A stretch of 56,247 bases of DNA, taken from contig CALLUY010000077.1 in assembly GCA_938010615.1 (NCBI GenBank), positions 1-56,247 on the forward strand, read 5' to 3'. This document shows positions 44,605 through 52,873 of this stretch, in pieces. The translations under genes were made by a program, and so were the position numbers. Source of the DNA: an uncultured Pirellulaceae bacterium (GTDB lineage: Bacteria > Planctomycetota > Planctomycetia > Pirellulales > Pirellulaceae). The number at the start of each line of letters is the position of its first letter. The stretch's first letter is position 1. Under the pieces are notes generated by a model that was not told the origin of the DNA, made no database searches, and was given only the letters and a program-made list of their open reading frames with translations.

Positions 44605-45892
44605 CATTATCTTCTTCGCCGACACCGCCGACTTCGGCGACCGATTCAATTCGTGTGATCAACGCCCGTCGTCTTTTACTTCCCACTTTCAGGTCGCCCA
44701 AGCCAATGTGGACTTCCGAGGCGAGCTCTTTTCCGCCGTCGATTCTTTCGAGCACTTCGACCATCTTTTCGACTTCGTCTTCCGAGTAATTCCTCGTCTC
44801 GTCTTCGCTGGAAACTCGCCAACCGTTTCGTGCCGCGATGAATTTGAATTTTTCCTTATAGGCATCGATTGCCCACGGTGCTGCGTCACTTTCAAGTAAG
44901 CCATGTAAAACCAGAAACGGAAGTGGTTCCTTTTCGCGATAGCCAACTCTTGGTGGCGGGTCCCAATGCGGTGGGAAAGCTCCACGCGAATTTTCCGCAG
45001 TAAGCTGACCGAACTCGGCGAATTTTCCCGCCTCGATCAGTTGCTCACACTTCCACCGAAGCTGCTGTTCTGGTTGGGTGACGAACAGAAATGGAATCCA
45101 AAGACCGATCCCTGCAATCGCCAACAGCCATGCCGATCTTTGGGCAACAGGATTTCTACCTTTGTTCTCTTCTTTAGATCGGTAATACGCCAGCTTGCGG
45201 CGACGGCAACAAATTGCAATGTAGCCAATGGCCCAAATCAAGATCGTTCCGTAGCACAACAGGATCAACAAATGACGAATGCCCAGAATGATCTGTTCAC
45301 TTTCGGTCAGTCGCACGCCACCCATGATCATAAAGATTGGCCCCGGAACGTAGTACAGGGCCAGCATCGCAAGAGTGTCACTGAACAGCAGCACAACAAT
45401 CGTCGAGCGCCAGACTGATGTGCCGCACAAGACGTAGACACAACGAATCATCAACAGGACTCTCCAAACGGCGACGATTCCTAGCAGGTAAAGGTTTGCA
45501 CGAGTCGCGTCGCCCGGATCGAAAAATCGTTCCACAGGAATGCCGTAAACCAGAGCCAGCGGCGCGGTCATCCAGTACACGTTTAAGAAACTGCGAAATA
45601 CTTCTGCGAACGAGCACTCTTTTTCGCCGTTGCATTTAAGGAACAGAAAGATCGGCAAAACCATCGCTGTACATCCGATCAGCGAAGCCGCCAAAGGCAA
45701 CACGAGGTGCCACGGTTCAGCGATCAGATACTCTCCGTCGTACTCTCTCGCGAAACCGGCCGCGATCACAAACAGCAAACCGATCCAGGAGGCTGATTTG
45801 CTGGCTGCGACTTTGAGAATTGCTTCTCGTTTGAATAGCAGAAAGTCGACAACGGTACGGGGAGTGATCGTTTCAGTTGCTGAATTGCTCAT
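44585..45892 (-). CDS. Polytopic membrane protein, function unknown
   Basis: This 435-residue protein has about seven hydrophobic segments in its first 280 residues (such as LVLPLAASLIGCTAMVLPIFLFL) and a soluble C-terminal domain of about 150 residues. The membrane part has a Yip1-like look (six-helix layout) but no motif that I trust. Its ATG overlaps the TGA of the radical SAM gene (ATGA, 45892-45889), so the two are translated together. The C-terminal four residues (GLQD) are encoded by the stem of a terminator hairpin. The function is unknown, and the tight coupling suggests it serves the same process as its partner. Confidence 0.75.
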   Translation of the reverse strand: MSNSATETITPRTVVDFLLFKREAILKVAASKSASWIGLLFVIAAGFAREYDGEYLIAEPWHLVLPLAASLIGCTAMVLPIFLFLKCNGEKECSFAEVFRSFLNVYWMTAPLALVYGIPVERFFDPGDATRANLYLLGIVAVWRVLLMIRCVYVLCGTSVWRSTIVVLLFSDTLAMLALYYVPGPIFMIMGGVRLTESEQIILGIRHLLILLCYGTILIWAIGYIAICCRRRKLAYYRSKEENKGRNPVAQRSAWLLAIAGIGLWIPFLFVTQPEQQLRWKCEQLIEAGKFAEFGQLTAENSRGAFPPHWDPPPRVGYREKEPLPFLVLHGLLESDAAPWAIDAYKEKFKFIAARNGWRVSSEDETRNYSEDEVEKMVEVLERIDGGKELASEVHIGLGDLKVGSKRRRALITRIESVAEVGGVGEEDNEKGLQD

Positions 45893-47196
45893 GATCGATT
45901 TCTTCTCTTCGATGTCCAGATCTTTCGCCGCAATGATGTTCGCTTCGCCGAAGCGTCTTTTGAAAACACGGTTTCCATTATTCTTACAAATCCAGCTTCC
46001 AACTGTTCGACGCTCATTGTGTCGGGTTGGTGAACGACATCAAACAACGTGTAGTACGACCAGTCGCGGTCAGGAATAAGCCGTCCGTCTTTCTTGAATC
46101 GACGATGGAGGCTTGTACCCGGAAACGGTGTTTGCAAAGTGATTTGGATCTCCGCAAGGTTACTGCCATTGATGAATTTGGCCATCGCATCGAGACTCTG
46201 ATCCGTTTCCCCGTCCGCACCCGCGATGAAACAACCGTTGGTCACAATACCGGCGCTTTGAATTTCATCAATCGCGTCCATCATACGTTGCGGTTCAGTT
46301 TGCTTTTTGCCCATTCCCGGATAGATATGAGTCGGGGATTCGATCCCTACTAGGACCTGAACGCAACCGGAATCGGCAAGTGCCTGAACGAGTTTTGGAT
46401 CTTCGCCAATCCGCCAGTCGGATTCTGTGAAGTACTTGATGTGGGCCGCACCAATCGTTTCCAACAGCTCATACGGATTCTTACGCCCGGCGAGCGTATT
46501 GTCGTCAGCAAGTTCAAGCCAAGGTGATGAATCGAGACCGCCGATGAGAGCCAATTCTTCCGCGATGTTTTGTACCGGTTTGAATCGGGCCGGCCCCAAC
46601 AATCGGCTGGCTCCACAGAACTCACAAGCCCAAGGACATCCGCGCTGCGTCTGGATCGTCCAACGTTGAGGTGACTTCTTGCCCAGCAAATCAAATCGCG
46701 GCTGCGGGCTGTTTTTTAGATCGAAAACTTTTTCGGGTTTGTAAATGGATTGTAGATTTCCGTCAGCGGCATCTTCAAGAATTCGCAACCACGAACCTTC
46801 TCCATCGCCAACGCAAACGCTGGTCGCATGAGAAGCCGCCTCTTGCGGCAGAACTGTCGCGTGCAAACCACCGATCACCGTCGGCAATCCATGTGCCTTC
46901 ATCTGATCGCAAAATCCATAGGCTTCGATGACAGAAGCCGTTAATGCGCTCACGGCGACCAAGTCTGGTTCTGTCGCGACAACGTCTTCGATCAATGCTT
47001 CGGTGTCCGATGACGGATGGTAGCTGCAAGTCCACGGATCGGGCGTCATTCCAGCAAGGGTTAGCAAACCAAGTGCTGGCAATCCGGCCAATGCTTCGGC
47101 TCGTTTCTTCAACCCCGGCAAGCGCATTCCCAGTTTCAACATTTCGCGTTCTCGAACGCGCAAACCAGTAAATGGAACAAAGGCAATGTGTGACAT
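45889..47196 (-). CDS. B12-binding-domain radical SAM protein
   Basis: The start at 47196 (MSHIAFVPFTGLRVREREM) gives 435 residues, and a longer frame upstream looks non-homologous. The N-terminal third has the cobalamin-binding-like alpha/beta fold of this superfamily (LVAVSALTASVIEAYGFC and GLPTVIGGLHATVLPQEA), without an obvious DxHxxG motif. The radical SAM domain has the 4Fe-4S motif Cys187-x3-Cys191-x2-Cys194 (GCPWACEFCGAS), then LELADDNTLAG and VLVGIESPTH. Such enzymes methylate or rearrange unactivated carbons. The BchE/HpnR-like group includes enzymes for lipids and pigments, but the product cannot be named. It is translationally coupled to the membrane protein downstream. Confidence 0.9.
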   Translation of the reverse strand: MSHIAFVPFTGLRVREREMLKLGMRLPGLKKRAEALAGLPALGLLTLAGMTPDPWTCSYHPSSDTEALIEDVVATEPDLVAVSALTASVIEAYGFCDQMKAHGLPTVIGGLHATVLPQEAASHATSVCVGDGEGSWLRILEDAADGNLQSIYKPEKVFDLKNSPQPRFDLLGKKSPQRWTIQTQRGCPWACEFCGASRLLGPARFKPVQNIAEELALIGGLDSSPWLELADDNTLAGRKNPYELLETIGAAHIKYFTESDWRIGEDPKLVQALADSGCVQVLVGIESPTHIYPGMGKKQTEPQRMMDAIDEIQSAGIVTNGCFIAGADGETDQSLDAMAKFINGSNLAEIQITLQTPFPGTSLHRRFKKDGRLIPDRDWSYYTLFDVVHQPDTMSVEQLEAGFVRIMETVFSKDASAKRTSLRRKIWTSKRRNRS

Positions 47197-47442
47197 GTCT
47201 TTAGCATAACGGCCTTGAATTCTGACTGGTTGCCCGTGCAACGGTTCAGTGGTTGGATAGACCACCAAAAAGAGCCGAAAACGCTAGCATGCGTGAACTT
47301 TTCGGGCATTTCTTCGGTAGTCTGCAAAGTTCCACGAAAGTTGGACCAGATGTGTCACGTCTACAGCGAATAGTAATGATGAAGAGGTTGGACATCAGTC
47401 ACGGCCTGACACAAACCCCAGATTCAAATCAAGGAAGAAACC
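47197..47442. promoter_or_regulatory. Divergent promoter region with csrA ribosome-binding site
   Basis: This 246-base gap separates the radical SAM gene (leftward) from csrA (rightward). AAGGAAG at 47431-47437 is a strong ribosome-binding site six bases before the csrA ATG. The site includes an AGGAA core rather than the AnGGA that CsrA itself prefers, so autoregulation here is not established by sequence. Confidence 0.55.
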
Positions 47443-47754
47443 ATGTTGGTACTATCAAGAAAGAAAAACGAAGCAATCGTTATCGGTGACAATGTTCGCA
47501 TCGAAGTCCTCAAAGTCAGCGGCAACACAGTGCGTATCGGAATCCAGGCTCCACGAGAAGTTAAAGTTCTCCGCGGCGAATTGGCTCCGTATGGCATCAG
47601 TGATGTGGATACTTCTGAGGAGGATTCCGCGAGTGGTTCCAAGCTCGAAGCGGTCCGGGAAGACGGCGAAGGGTACTCCTATGAGATGACTTTGCCTTTG
47701 GAATCGGAAGAATCGGCAACCCTGCCCAACCCATTTGTTGCTCAAGCAATGTAA
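47443..47754 (+). CDS. csrA: Carbon storage regulator CsrA with C-terminal extension
   Basis: The first 55 residues match CsrA closely: MLVLSRKKNEAIVIGDNVRIEV, then VSGNTVRIGIQAPREVKVLRGEL, including the RNA-contacting Leu4, Arg6 and the Val-Arg-Gly-Glu region near residue 45. CsrA dimers bind GGA motifs in mRNA leaders and control translation and stability. The protein has 103 residues, against about 55-75 for most CsrA. The extra 40 are acidic and Pro-rich, ending in LPNPFVAQAM. The strong ribosome-binding site and solitary position suggest steady expression. A BRCT-MerR-TPR gene follows on the same strand. Confidence 0.93.
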   Translation: MLVLSRKKNEAIVIGDNVRIEVLKVSGNTVRIGIQAPREVKVLRGELAPYGISDVDTSEEDSASGSKLEAVREDGEGYSYEMTLPLESEESATLPNPFVAQAM

Positions 47755-47815
47755 GTCGTGCGGTTAGGGGATTTTGCGGCTTCGCAAGTGGTTCTGGGGT
47801 CGTTACATTTTGGTC

Positions 47816-49051
47816 ATGACCCTCGACGAATCGCAAATCCCGCTGAAGCTCCACGACGTTTCCGTCCTGTACGGAAAGCACGTCGCGATCGATGGACAGC
47901 TCGGCAGCATGAATCGCAAAGACTTCAGCCGCCTTGTTGATTCCAAAGGCGGAACGTTGGTCGAGCTCTCCAGTTCACAGTTGGACTTGATCGTCGTCGG
48001 AGCAGAATCGACGCCCCGCGTGTTGAATATCGCCACGATCAACACTGACCAGATCGCGGAAACCGAACTATGGACGTCGCTTGGATTCATTGAACCCGAA
48101 GCGGAGATCGGTCGGCTTTACACGCCCGCGATGTTGGCCGAACTATTGAACGTTCCCGTTTCGACGATCCGCAGATGGCATCGACGCGGATTGATTCAAC
48201 CCTTGCGACAGGTCAAAAAGTTGCCTTACTTTGATTTCGAAGAAGTTGCCTCTGCGAGGAGGATCGCCAGATTGATCGCCGCAGGAAATGCTCCTTCAGA
48301 TATCGAAGCCAAACTTTCAAAGATCGCGAATTCAGAAAGTGTCAATCAACGTCCGCTCTCCCAGTTGTCCGTCATCGTCGAAGGCAAAGATGTTCTGTTA
48401 CGGCAGGGAGACGGCTTGATCGAACCAGGCGGCCAACAAGTTTTGCCATTCGAGACGATGGACAACGAGAACGAATGTGCCCCTTCCCTGTTGCCGATCG
48501 AACTGGGCCAACGCTTTGCGACCAACGATAGCGATCCTGATTTTTCATTTAACCTCGAAAGCGGCGAAGATCACGAAGCGTTGCTTGCTCCTGATGAGCT
48601 GATTGAATTGGCGATCGAGCTTGAAGACGAAGGAGAGCTTGCTGGTGCGATTGATTGCTACCGCAATATTTTGATGTCGCACGGTCCATCAGCGGACATT
48701 TCGTTTCGAATGGCTGAGCTAATGTATCAGTCTGGCGATTTGTCGGCCGCCCGCGAACGATACTACAACGCGATCGAGCTGGAGCCATCCTATGTTGAGG
48801 CTCGTGCGAGTCTCGGTTGCGTGTTGATGGAGTTGGGTGAAACGGAGATGGCGATTTCCTGCTTTCAGGGAACCTTGGATCAACATCAAGACTATCCTGA
48901 CGTTCACTTTCATCTAGCAAAGTTACTGTCGGAATCTGGTCGATCGGGTCAGGCGGTTCAGCACTGGGAAGCTTTCCTGCAGCTGGCTCCCAAGAGTCCG
49001 TGGGCCGAAGAGGCCCGTTTGCAGCTTGGCGAAGACATCCCGCGCGGGTAG
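47816..49051 (+). CDS. BRCT - MerR-type HTH - TPR fusion protein
   Basis: The start at 47816 gives 411 residues. A BRCT-like domain comes first (about residues 12-85: VLYGKHVAIDGQLGSMNRKD, with the typical G..GG pattern in VDSKGGTLVELSSS and a VVGA strand). A MerR-type winged helix-turn-helix follows at about 98-165 (LYTPAMLAELLNVPVSTIRRWHRRGLI). After a linker, three to four TPR units fill residues about 255-405 (ELEDEGELAGAIDCYRNIL and ELEPSYVEARASLGCVLMELGE). The order suggests a regulator that combines DNA binding with protein docking. BRCT-HTH-TPR fusions are known to me only from planctomycetes, and their targets are unknown. It lies between csrA and hslV. Confidence 0.8.
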   Translation: MTLDESQIPLKLHDVSVLYGKHVAIDGQLGSMNRKDFSRLVDSKGGTLVELSSSQLDLIVVGAESTPRVLNIATINTDQIAETELWTSLGFIEPEAEIGRLYTPAMLAELLNVPVSTIRRWHRRGLIQPLRQVKKLPYFDFEEVASARRIARLIAAGNAPSDIEAKLSKIANSESVNQRPLSQLSVIVEGKDVLLRQGDGLIEPGGQQVLPFETMDNENECAPSLLPIELGQRFATNDSDPDFSFNLESGEDHEALLAPDELIELAIELEDEGELAGAIDCYRNILMSHGPSADISFRMAELMYQSGDLSAARERYYNAIELEPSYVEARASLGCVLMELGETEMAISCFQGTLDQHQDYPDVHFHLAKLLSESGRSGQAVQHWEAFLQLAPKSPWAEEARLQLGEDIPRG

Positions 49052-49166
49052 GTTGTTGAGCAAATCCCAACCCGAAGCGTCAGCGAGGTTCCAGCTGCAC
49101 CTCGCGAACGCGTCGGGTTAGGATTTTGCGTCCCAAGTCGAACCCAACGCCCCACAAAAAGTACCC

Positions 49167-49703
49167 ATGAAAATACACGCAACGACCATCCTTACTGTCG
49201 AAAAAGACGGACAAGTCGCGATGGGCGGCGACGGCCAAGTGACGCTGGGCAGCGCCGTGATGAAGTCCGACGCCATGAAGATCCGAAAACTGCTCGACGG
49301 CAAAGTACTCGTTGGTTTTGCGGGCAGCAGCGCCGATGCGTTTGCGTTGATGGAACGTTACGAAGGATATTTGAAAGACTCGCCAAAAAATATCACGCGT
49401 GCGGCGACGGAACTCGCCAAGCAATGGCGTATGGATAAAGCGTTGCGTCAACTTGAAGCGTTGTTGATCACAACCGATGGAGACACCATCCTGTTGGTCA
49501 GTGGAACCGGAGACGTGATTTCGCCAACTGATGGAATCGCAGGAATTGGGTCCGGTGGGAATTTTGCGATAGCCGCCGCTCGGGCTTTGAAACAGCACAG
49601 TGATCTGTCAGCCGAAGATATCGTTCGCGAAAGCCTTACGATCGCCGGTGGGATCGACATCTATACCAATACAAATATCGTCGTCGAAAAGATCGACTCA
49701 TAA
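49167..49703 (+). CDS. hslV: ATP-dependent protease peptidase subunit HslV
   Basis: This 178-residue protein is the typical HslV. The catalytic Thr is residue 6 or 7 of [11 protein letters not shown], after removal of the short propeptide. The motifs [22 protein letters not shown] and [20 protein letters not shown] follow, and the SGTGDVISP and [12 protein letters not shown] signatures lie in the second half. HslV forms a double-hexamer protease chamber and needs HslU to unfold substrates. The hslU gene follows but is separated by a 113-base palindromic unit that starts right after the stop codon. Confidence 0.97.
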   Translation: MKIHATTILTVEKDGQVAMGGDGQVTLGSAVMKSDAMKIRKLLDGKVLVGFAGSSADAFALMERYEGYLKDSPKNITRAATELAKQWRMDKALRQLEALLITTDGDTILLVSGTGDVISPTDGIAGIGSGGNFAIAAARALKQHSDLSAEDIVRESLTIAGGIDIYTNTNIVVEKIDS

Positions 49704-49705
49704 GC

Positions 49706-49818
49706 AATACAAGCCCGAAGCGCAAGCGAGTGGTCGGTCCGCGGAATAGTGGCCTGACCACGTAACTTGGTGCATAAACATATCCGGCGACCACTCGCTG
49801 GCGCTTCGGGCTTGTATT
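49706..49818. repeat. 30-bp inverted repeat between hslV and hslU (palindromic unit, copy 2)
   Basis: The left arm 49706-49735 is identical to that of the unit at 8063. The right arm 49789-49818 has one mismatch (CTGGCG instead of CTTGCG). The 53-base loop differs from the 46-base loop of copy 1. The repeat sits between the hslV stop (49701-49703) and the hslU start (49842), where it could alter the HslV:HslU ratio. Confidence 0.9.
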
Positions 49819-49841
49819 TGCTGAATCAAGGGAAACAAAAC

Positions 49842-51203
49842 ATGTCTGAAACAAAAACTCCACTCAAACCTCGCGAAACCGTCGAGCAGCTGGATCGCTA
49901 CATCGTTGGCCAAGCCGACGCGAAACGTGCCGTCGCCGTCGCGATGCGTAACCGTTGGCGGCGCCAGCAATTGTCCGATGAAATGCGGAACGAAGTATCA
50001 CCGAAGAACATTCTGATGATCGGCTCAACCGGCGTCGGTAAAACGGAAATCGCCCGCCGCCTCGCGAAGCTAACCGGTTCGCCGTTTATCAAAGTCGAAG
50101 CGAGCAAGTACACCGAAGTTGGCTACTACGGTCGCGACGTCGAAAGCATGGTTCGCGAATTAGTCGACAACGCGATCACGATCGTGCGCACGCAAGAACA
50201 GGATCGCCTCAAGCCTGACGCTGACAAGAAAACAGAAGATCGGCTCGTGGAGCTTCTTTGTCCCACGCCCGGCAGCACTCCATTCGGTGGCAGCCTTTCC
50301 GATGCGTTAAAGCCCGAACCAGATGAGTCCTTCGAGCGCACTCGCGAAAAGATGCGAAAGATGTTGGTCGATGGCGACCTAGAAGATCGACTGGTCGAAG
50401 TCCGTGTCGAGCAAAAATCGGCTCCAATGATGATCGGTGGAATGGGTATGGACCAGATGGATGGCGACTTTCAGGGCATGCTGGAAAAGATCATGCCGAA
50501 GTCTCAGTCAAAACGCGAAGTCAAAGTCAGCGACGCTCGAAAGATCATTTTCGAACAGCAATGCGACGCGATGATGGATGAAGAGGCCGTCAATGCAGCG
50601 GCGATTCAGCTCGCCGAAAACGAAGGCATGATCTTCCTCGATGAGATCGACAAGGTCATCGCTTCGGAAGGCAAGTCAGCCGACGTTTCTCGCGCTGGGG
50701 TTCAGCGAGACCTGCTTCCGATCGTTGAGGGAACCTCGGTGAAGACTCGCCATGGCTACATTAACACCGATCACATTCTGTTCGTCGCCGCCGGTGCCTT
50801 CCACAAGAACCAACCCAGCGATCTGATGCCGGAATTGCAAGGTCGTTTCCCGATCCGTGTTGAACTGAGAGACCTCACTGAAGACGACTTCGTCCGAATC
50901 CTAACCGAGCCCACCAATAGTTTGACTCGACAATACGCAGCACTGCTTGAAACCGAAGGCGTGAAACTTGACTTCGCTGAAGACGGCGTCCGCGAGCTTG
51001 CGAAAATAGCAACTCGCGTCAACGAAACGACCGTCAACATCGGAGCCCGTCGACTTTATACAATCCTCGAACACTTGCTTGAAGAGCTCAGTTTCGAGGC
51101 CCCTGATATGTCGACGGGTGCCGTTACGATCAACGCCGCGTACGTCACGGAGCGATTGGGCAAGATCGTCGAGGACGAAGACCTGAGCCGCTATATCCTT
51201 TAG
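49842..51203 (+). CDS. hslU: ATP-dependent protease ATPase subunit HslU
   Basis: The start at 49842 (MSETKTPLKPRETVEQLDRYI) gives 453 residues, the usual HslU length. The longer frame would translate the palindrome and is rejected. Walker A is GSTGVGKT (61-68), Walker B is MIFLDEID (263-270, with Asp267 and Glu268), and GYYGRDVESMVRELVDNA is the family stretch near residue 90. The C-terminal tail LSRYIL inserts into HslV and activates it. The I-domain lies at about 110-240. HslU unfolds proteins using ATP and feeds them into HslV. The stop overlaps, by a few bases, the end of the convergent P450 remnant. Confidence 0.97.
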   Translation: MSETKTPLKPRETVEQLDRYIVGQADAKRAVAVAMRNRWRRQQLSDEMRNEVSPKNILMIGSTGVGKTEIARRLAKLTGSPFIKVEASKYTEVGYYGRDVESMVRELVDNAITIVRTQEQDRLKPDADKKTEDRLVELLCPTPGSTPFGGSLSDALKPEPDESFERTREKMRKMLVDGDLEDRLVEVRVEQKSAPMMIGGMGMDQMDGDFQGMLEKIMPKSQSKREVKVSDARKIIFEQQCDAMMDEEAVNAAAIQLAENEGMIFLDEIDKVIASEGKSADVSRAGVQRDLLPIVEGTSVKTRHGYINTDHILFVAAGAFHKNQPSDLMPELQGRFPIRVELRDLTEDDFVRILTEPTNSLTRQYAALLETEGVKLDFAEDGVRELAKIATRVNETTVNIGARRLYTILEHLLEELSFEAPDMSTGAVTINAAYVTERLGKIVEDEDLSRYIL

Positions 51204-51390
51204 CGTTTGCCAACAAACTTCAATGGTATCCCAGACTTGGGCGCCATCGTGATGTTGCGCCGGTAAAGAGGCTCTGTTTCCGGTGCATCGCCGGGCAGTT
51301 CGAATCGAAAGTTCTTTATCCACGCGGCGATCACCATTTTCATTTCGAGCATCGCCAACGTTAAGCCTGGGCGGAGCAGTGCGAGAGTGT
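51200..51390 (-). pseudogene. Cytochrome P450 C-terminal fragment
   Basis: On the minus strand a frame ending with TAA at 51200-51202 encodes about 60 residues that match the extreme C-terminus of cytochromes P450. It reads LRPGLTLAMLEMKMVIAAW, then IKNFRFELPGDAPETEP, then LYRRNITMAPKSGIPLKF. The GLTLAMLEMKMVIAA stretch is the helix L that follows the haem-ligand loop. The Cys of the CxG motif is replaced by Arg (RPG, codon CGC where TGC is expected), and homology stops there. A 12-bp inverted repeat begins at 51391, at the breakpoint. The rest of the gene, about 85%, is absent. This is a dead remnant. Confidence 0.75.
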
Positions 51391-51445
51391 GGCTTCCAAC
51401 CGCACGATTGCGTTGTTGGTAAATGAAATGCTCCGGTTGGAAGCC
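51391..51445. repeat. 12-bp inverted repeat at the P450 breakpoint
   Basis: GGCTTCCAACCG (51391-51402) is the exact reverse complement of CGGTTGGAAGCC (51434-51445), with a 31-base loop. Similar GGTTGGAAGCC palindromes are familiar in planctomycete intergenic DNA. It marks the point where P450 homology ends. The 158 bases from here to the pgk start hold no gene, only the likely pgk promoter and leader. Confidence 0.75.
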
Positions 51446-51603
51446 GCAACCGCGATTGTCGAAATATTGCTTACGGCAGAACGGTCAACGCTATCTGCGG
51501 CTACCGCTGGATGATCATGGATCCAAGTCGATCATCTGGATTGAACGCCGATGTTCTCTTATATTCTTCGCTCCACAAACCATCACTTTTTGCAGCAAAT
51601 ACC

Positions 51604-52797
51604 ATGGCCAAACAAACCATTGCCAACGTCGACGTCGCTTCCAAAACCGTGCTCATGCGAGTCGATTTCAACGTTCCGCTCGACGATGAGTTGAAGATCA
51701 CTGACGATCGTCGAATTGAGATGGCACTGCCGAGTATCAAGTCCGTGATCGAACGCGGTGGCAAGCTGATTTTGATGAGTCACCTTGGCCGTCCGAAAGG
51801 TGAAGCGGTTGCCAAGATGAGCCTGAAACCTGCTGCCGATCGCCTCGGTGAGATTCTTGGTTCGACCGTTCACTTCGCGACCGACACCGTGGGCCCGGAC
51901 GCGACGGCGAAAGTCGAAGCGTTGGCCGATGGCGAAGTTCTGGTTTTGGAAAACCTCCGCTACGACGAGCGAGAAAAGAAAGGCGACGAAGCATTTTCGG
52001 CTCAGTTAGCTGCCTTCGCAGACATCTACTGCAATAACGCGTTTGGAACCTGCCATCGTGAGCATGCTTCCATGTTCGGCGTTCCCAAAGCGATGGGCGA
52101 TAAGCCAAAAGTTGTTGGTTCGCTGGTTGAGAAAGAAATCAAATACCTCAGCGGCGTGATTTCGAATCCTGACCGCCCTTTCGTCGCGATCCTTGGCGGA
52201 GCGAAAGTCTCTGACAAAATCAAAGTGATTGAGAACTTGCTGGATATCTGCGATCACGTGATCATCGGCGGTGCGATGGCTTACACGTTTTCGCTTGCTC
52301 AAGGCGGAAAAGTTGGTGGAAGTTTGGTCGAACCGGATTACGTTGACTTGGCGAAATCGCTGATCGAAAAAGCCGGCGACAAATTGGTTTTGCCTGTCGA
52401 CACCCATTGCGGCGATGCCTTCAACGCCGAGTGTAACAAGCGGGTCGTTGCTGCTGGCGAGATTCCTGACGGCTGGGAAGGATTCGACATCGGTCCTGAA
52501 TCGGCAAAGAAATTCGCGGAGATCATCAAGTCCGCCAAGACCGTGGTTTGGAATGGTCCGATGGGCGTTTTCGAAATCGCTCCGTTTGCCGAGGGAACCA
52601 AAACGGTTGCTCAGGCGATTGCCGATAGCGAATCGGTTTCGATCATCGGCGGCGGCGACAGTGCCGCTGCGGTTGCGCAGCTTGGCTTTGAAGATTCGGT
52701 AACGCATGTCAGCACCGGCGGCGGAGCGAGCCTTGCAATGCTTGAAGGCAAAACTTTCGCGGCCGTTGAAGTGCTCGACGAAGCGTTGGTGGCATAG
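51604..52797 (+). CDS. pgk: Phosphoglycerate kinase
   Basis: The start at 51604 ([20 protein letters not shown]) gives 397 residues, standard for PGK, and a longer frame upstream is not homologous. Landmarks are [10 protein letters not shown] near residue 20, [65 protein letters not shown] and the C-terminal [15 protein letters not shown] plus [15 protein letters not shown]. It catalyses 1,3-bisphosphoglycerate + ADP to 3-phosphoglycerate + ATP in glycolysis. The stop codon TAG (52795-52797) lies within a dispersed repeat, so the last residues (LVA) are repeat-encoded. Confidence 0.97.
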   Translation: MAKQTIANVDVASKTVLMRVDFNVPLDDELKITDDRRIEMALPSIKSVIERGGKLILMSHLGRPKGEAVAKMSLKPAADRLGEILGSTVHFATDTVGPDATAKVEALADGEVLVLENLRYDEREKKGDEAFSAQLAAFADIYCNNAFGTCHREHASMFGVPKAMGDKPKVVGSLVEKEIKYLSGVISNPDRPFVAILGGAKVSDKIKVIENLLDICDHVIIGGAMAYTFSLAQGGKVGGSLVEPDYVDLAKSLIEKAGDKLVLPVDTHCGDAFNAECNKRVVAAGEIPDGWEGFDIGPESAKKFAEIIKSAKTVVWNGPMGVFEIAPFAEGTKTVAQAIADSESVSIIGGGDSAAAVAQLGFEDSVTHVSTGGGASLAMLEGKTFAAVEVLDEALVA

Positions 52798-52846
52798 GCC
52801 TCTGGCCTGTGATTGTATTGGTCTAGCGGCGGCTTCAACCCGCCGC
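52788..52846. repeat. Dispersed repeat arm and adjacent hairpin at the end of pgk
   Basis: Bases 52788-52811 (GGTGGCATAGGCCTCTGGCC and on) match the left arm of the inverted repeat at 25907-25930. Unlike that copy, no matching right arm follows. Next comes a separate hairpin, GCGGCGG (52826-52832) with CCGCCGC (52840-52846), around a CTTCAAC loop. The element carries the pgk stop codon and lies before the antiporter gene. Confidence 0.75.
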
Positions 52847-52873
52847 ATCGCGTCTTTCGGGTTGGAGCCAAAT

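Noticed and set aside
49767-49841. A 25-residue N-terminal extension of HslU
   Set aside because: It is encoded by the right arm of the palindromic repeat. The family starts at the ATG at 49842.
51541-51565. TTGAAC and TATATT as a sigma70 promoter for pgk
   Set aside because: The spacing is about 13 bases, too short for the usual 16-18, so I did not list it as a promoter.
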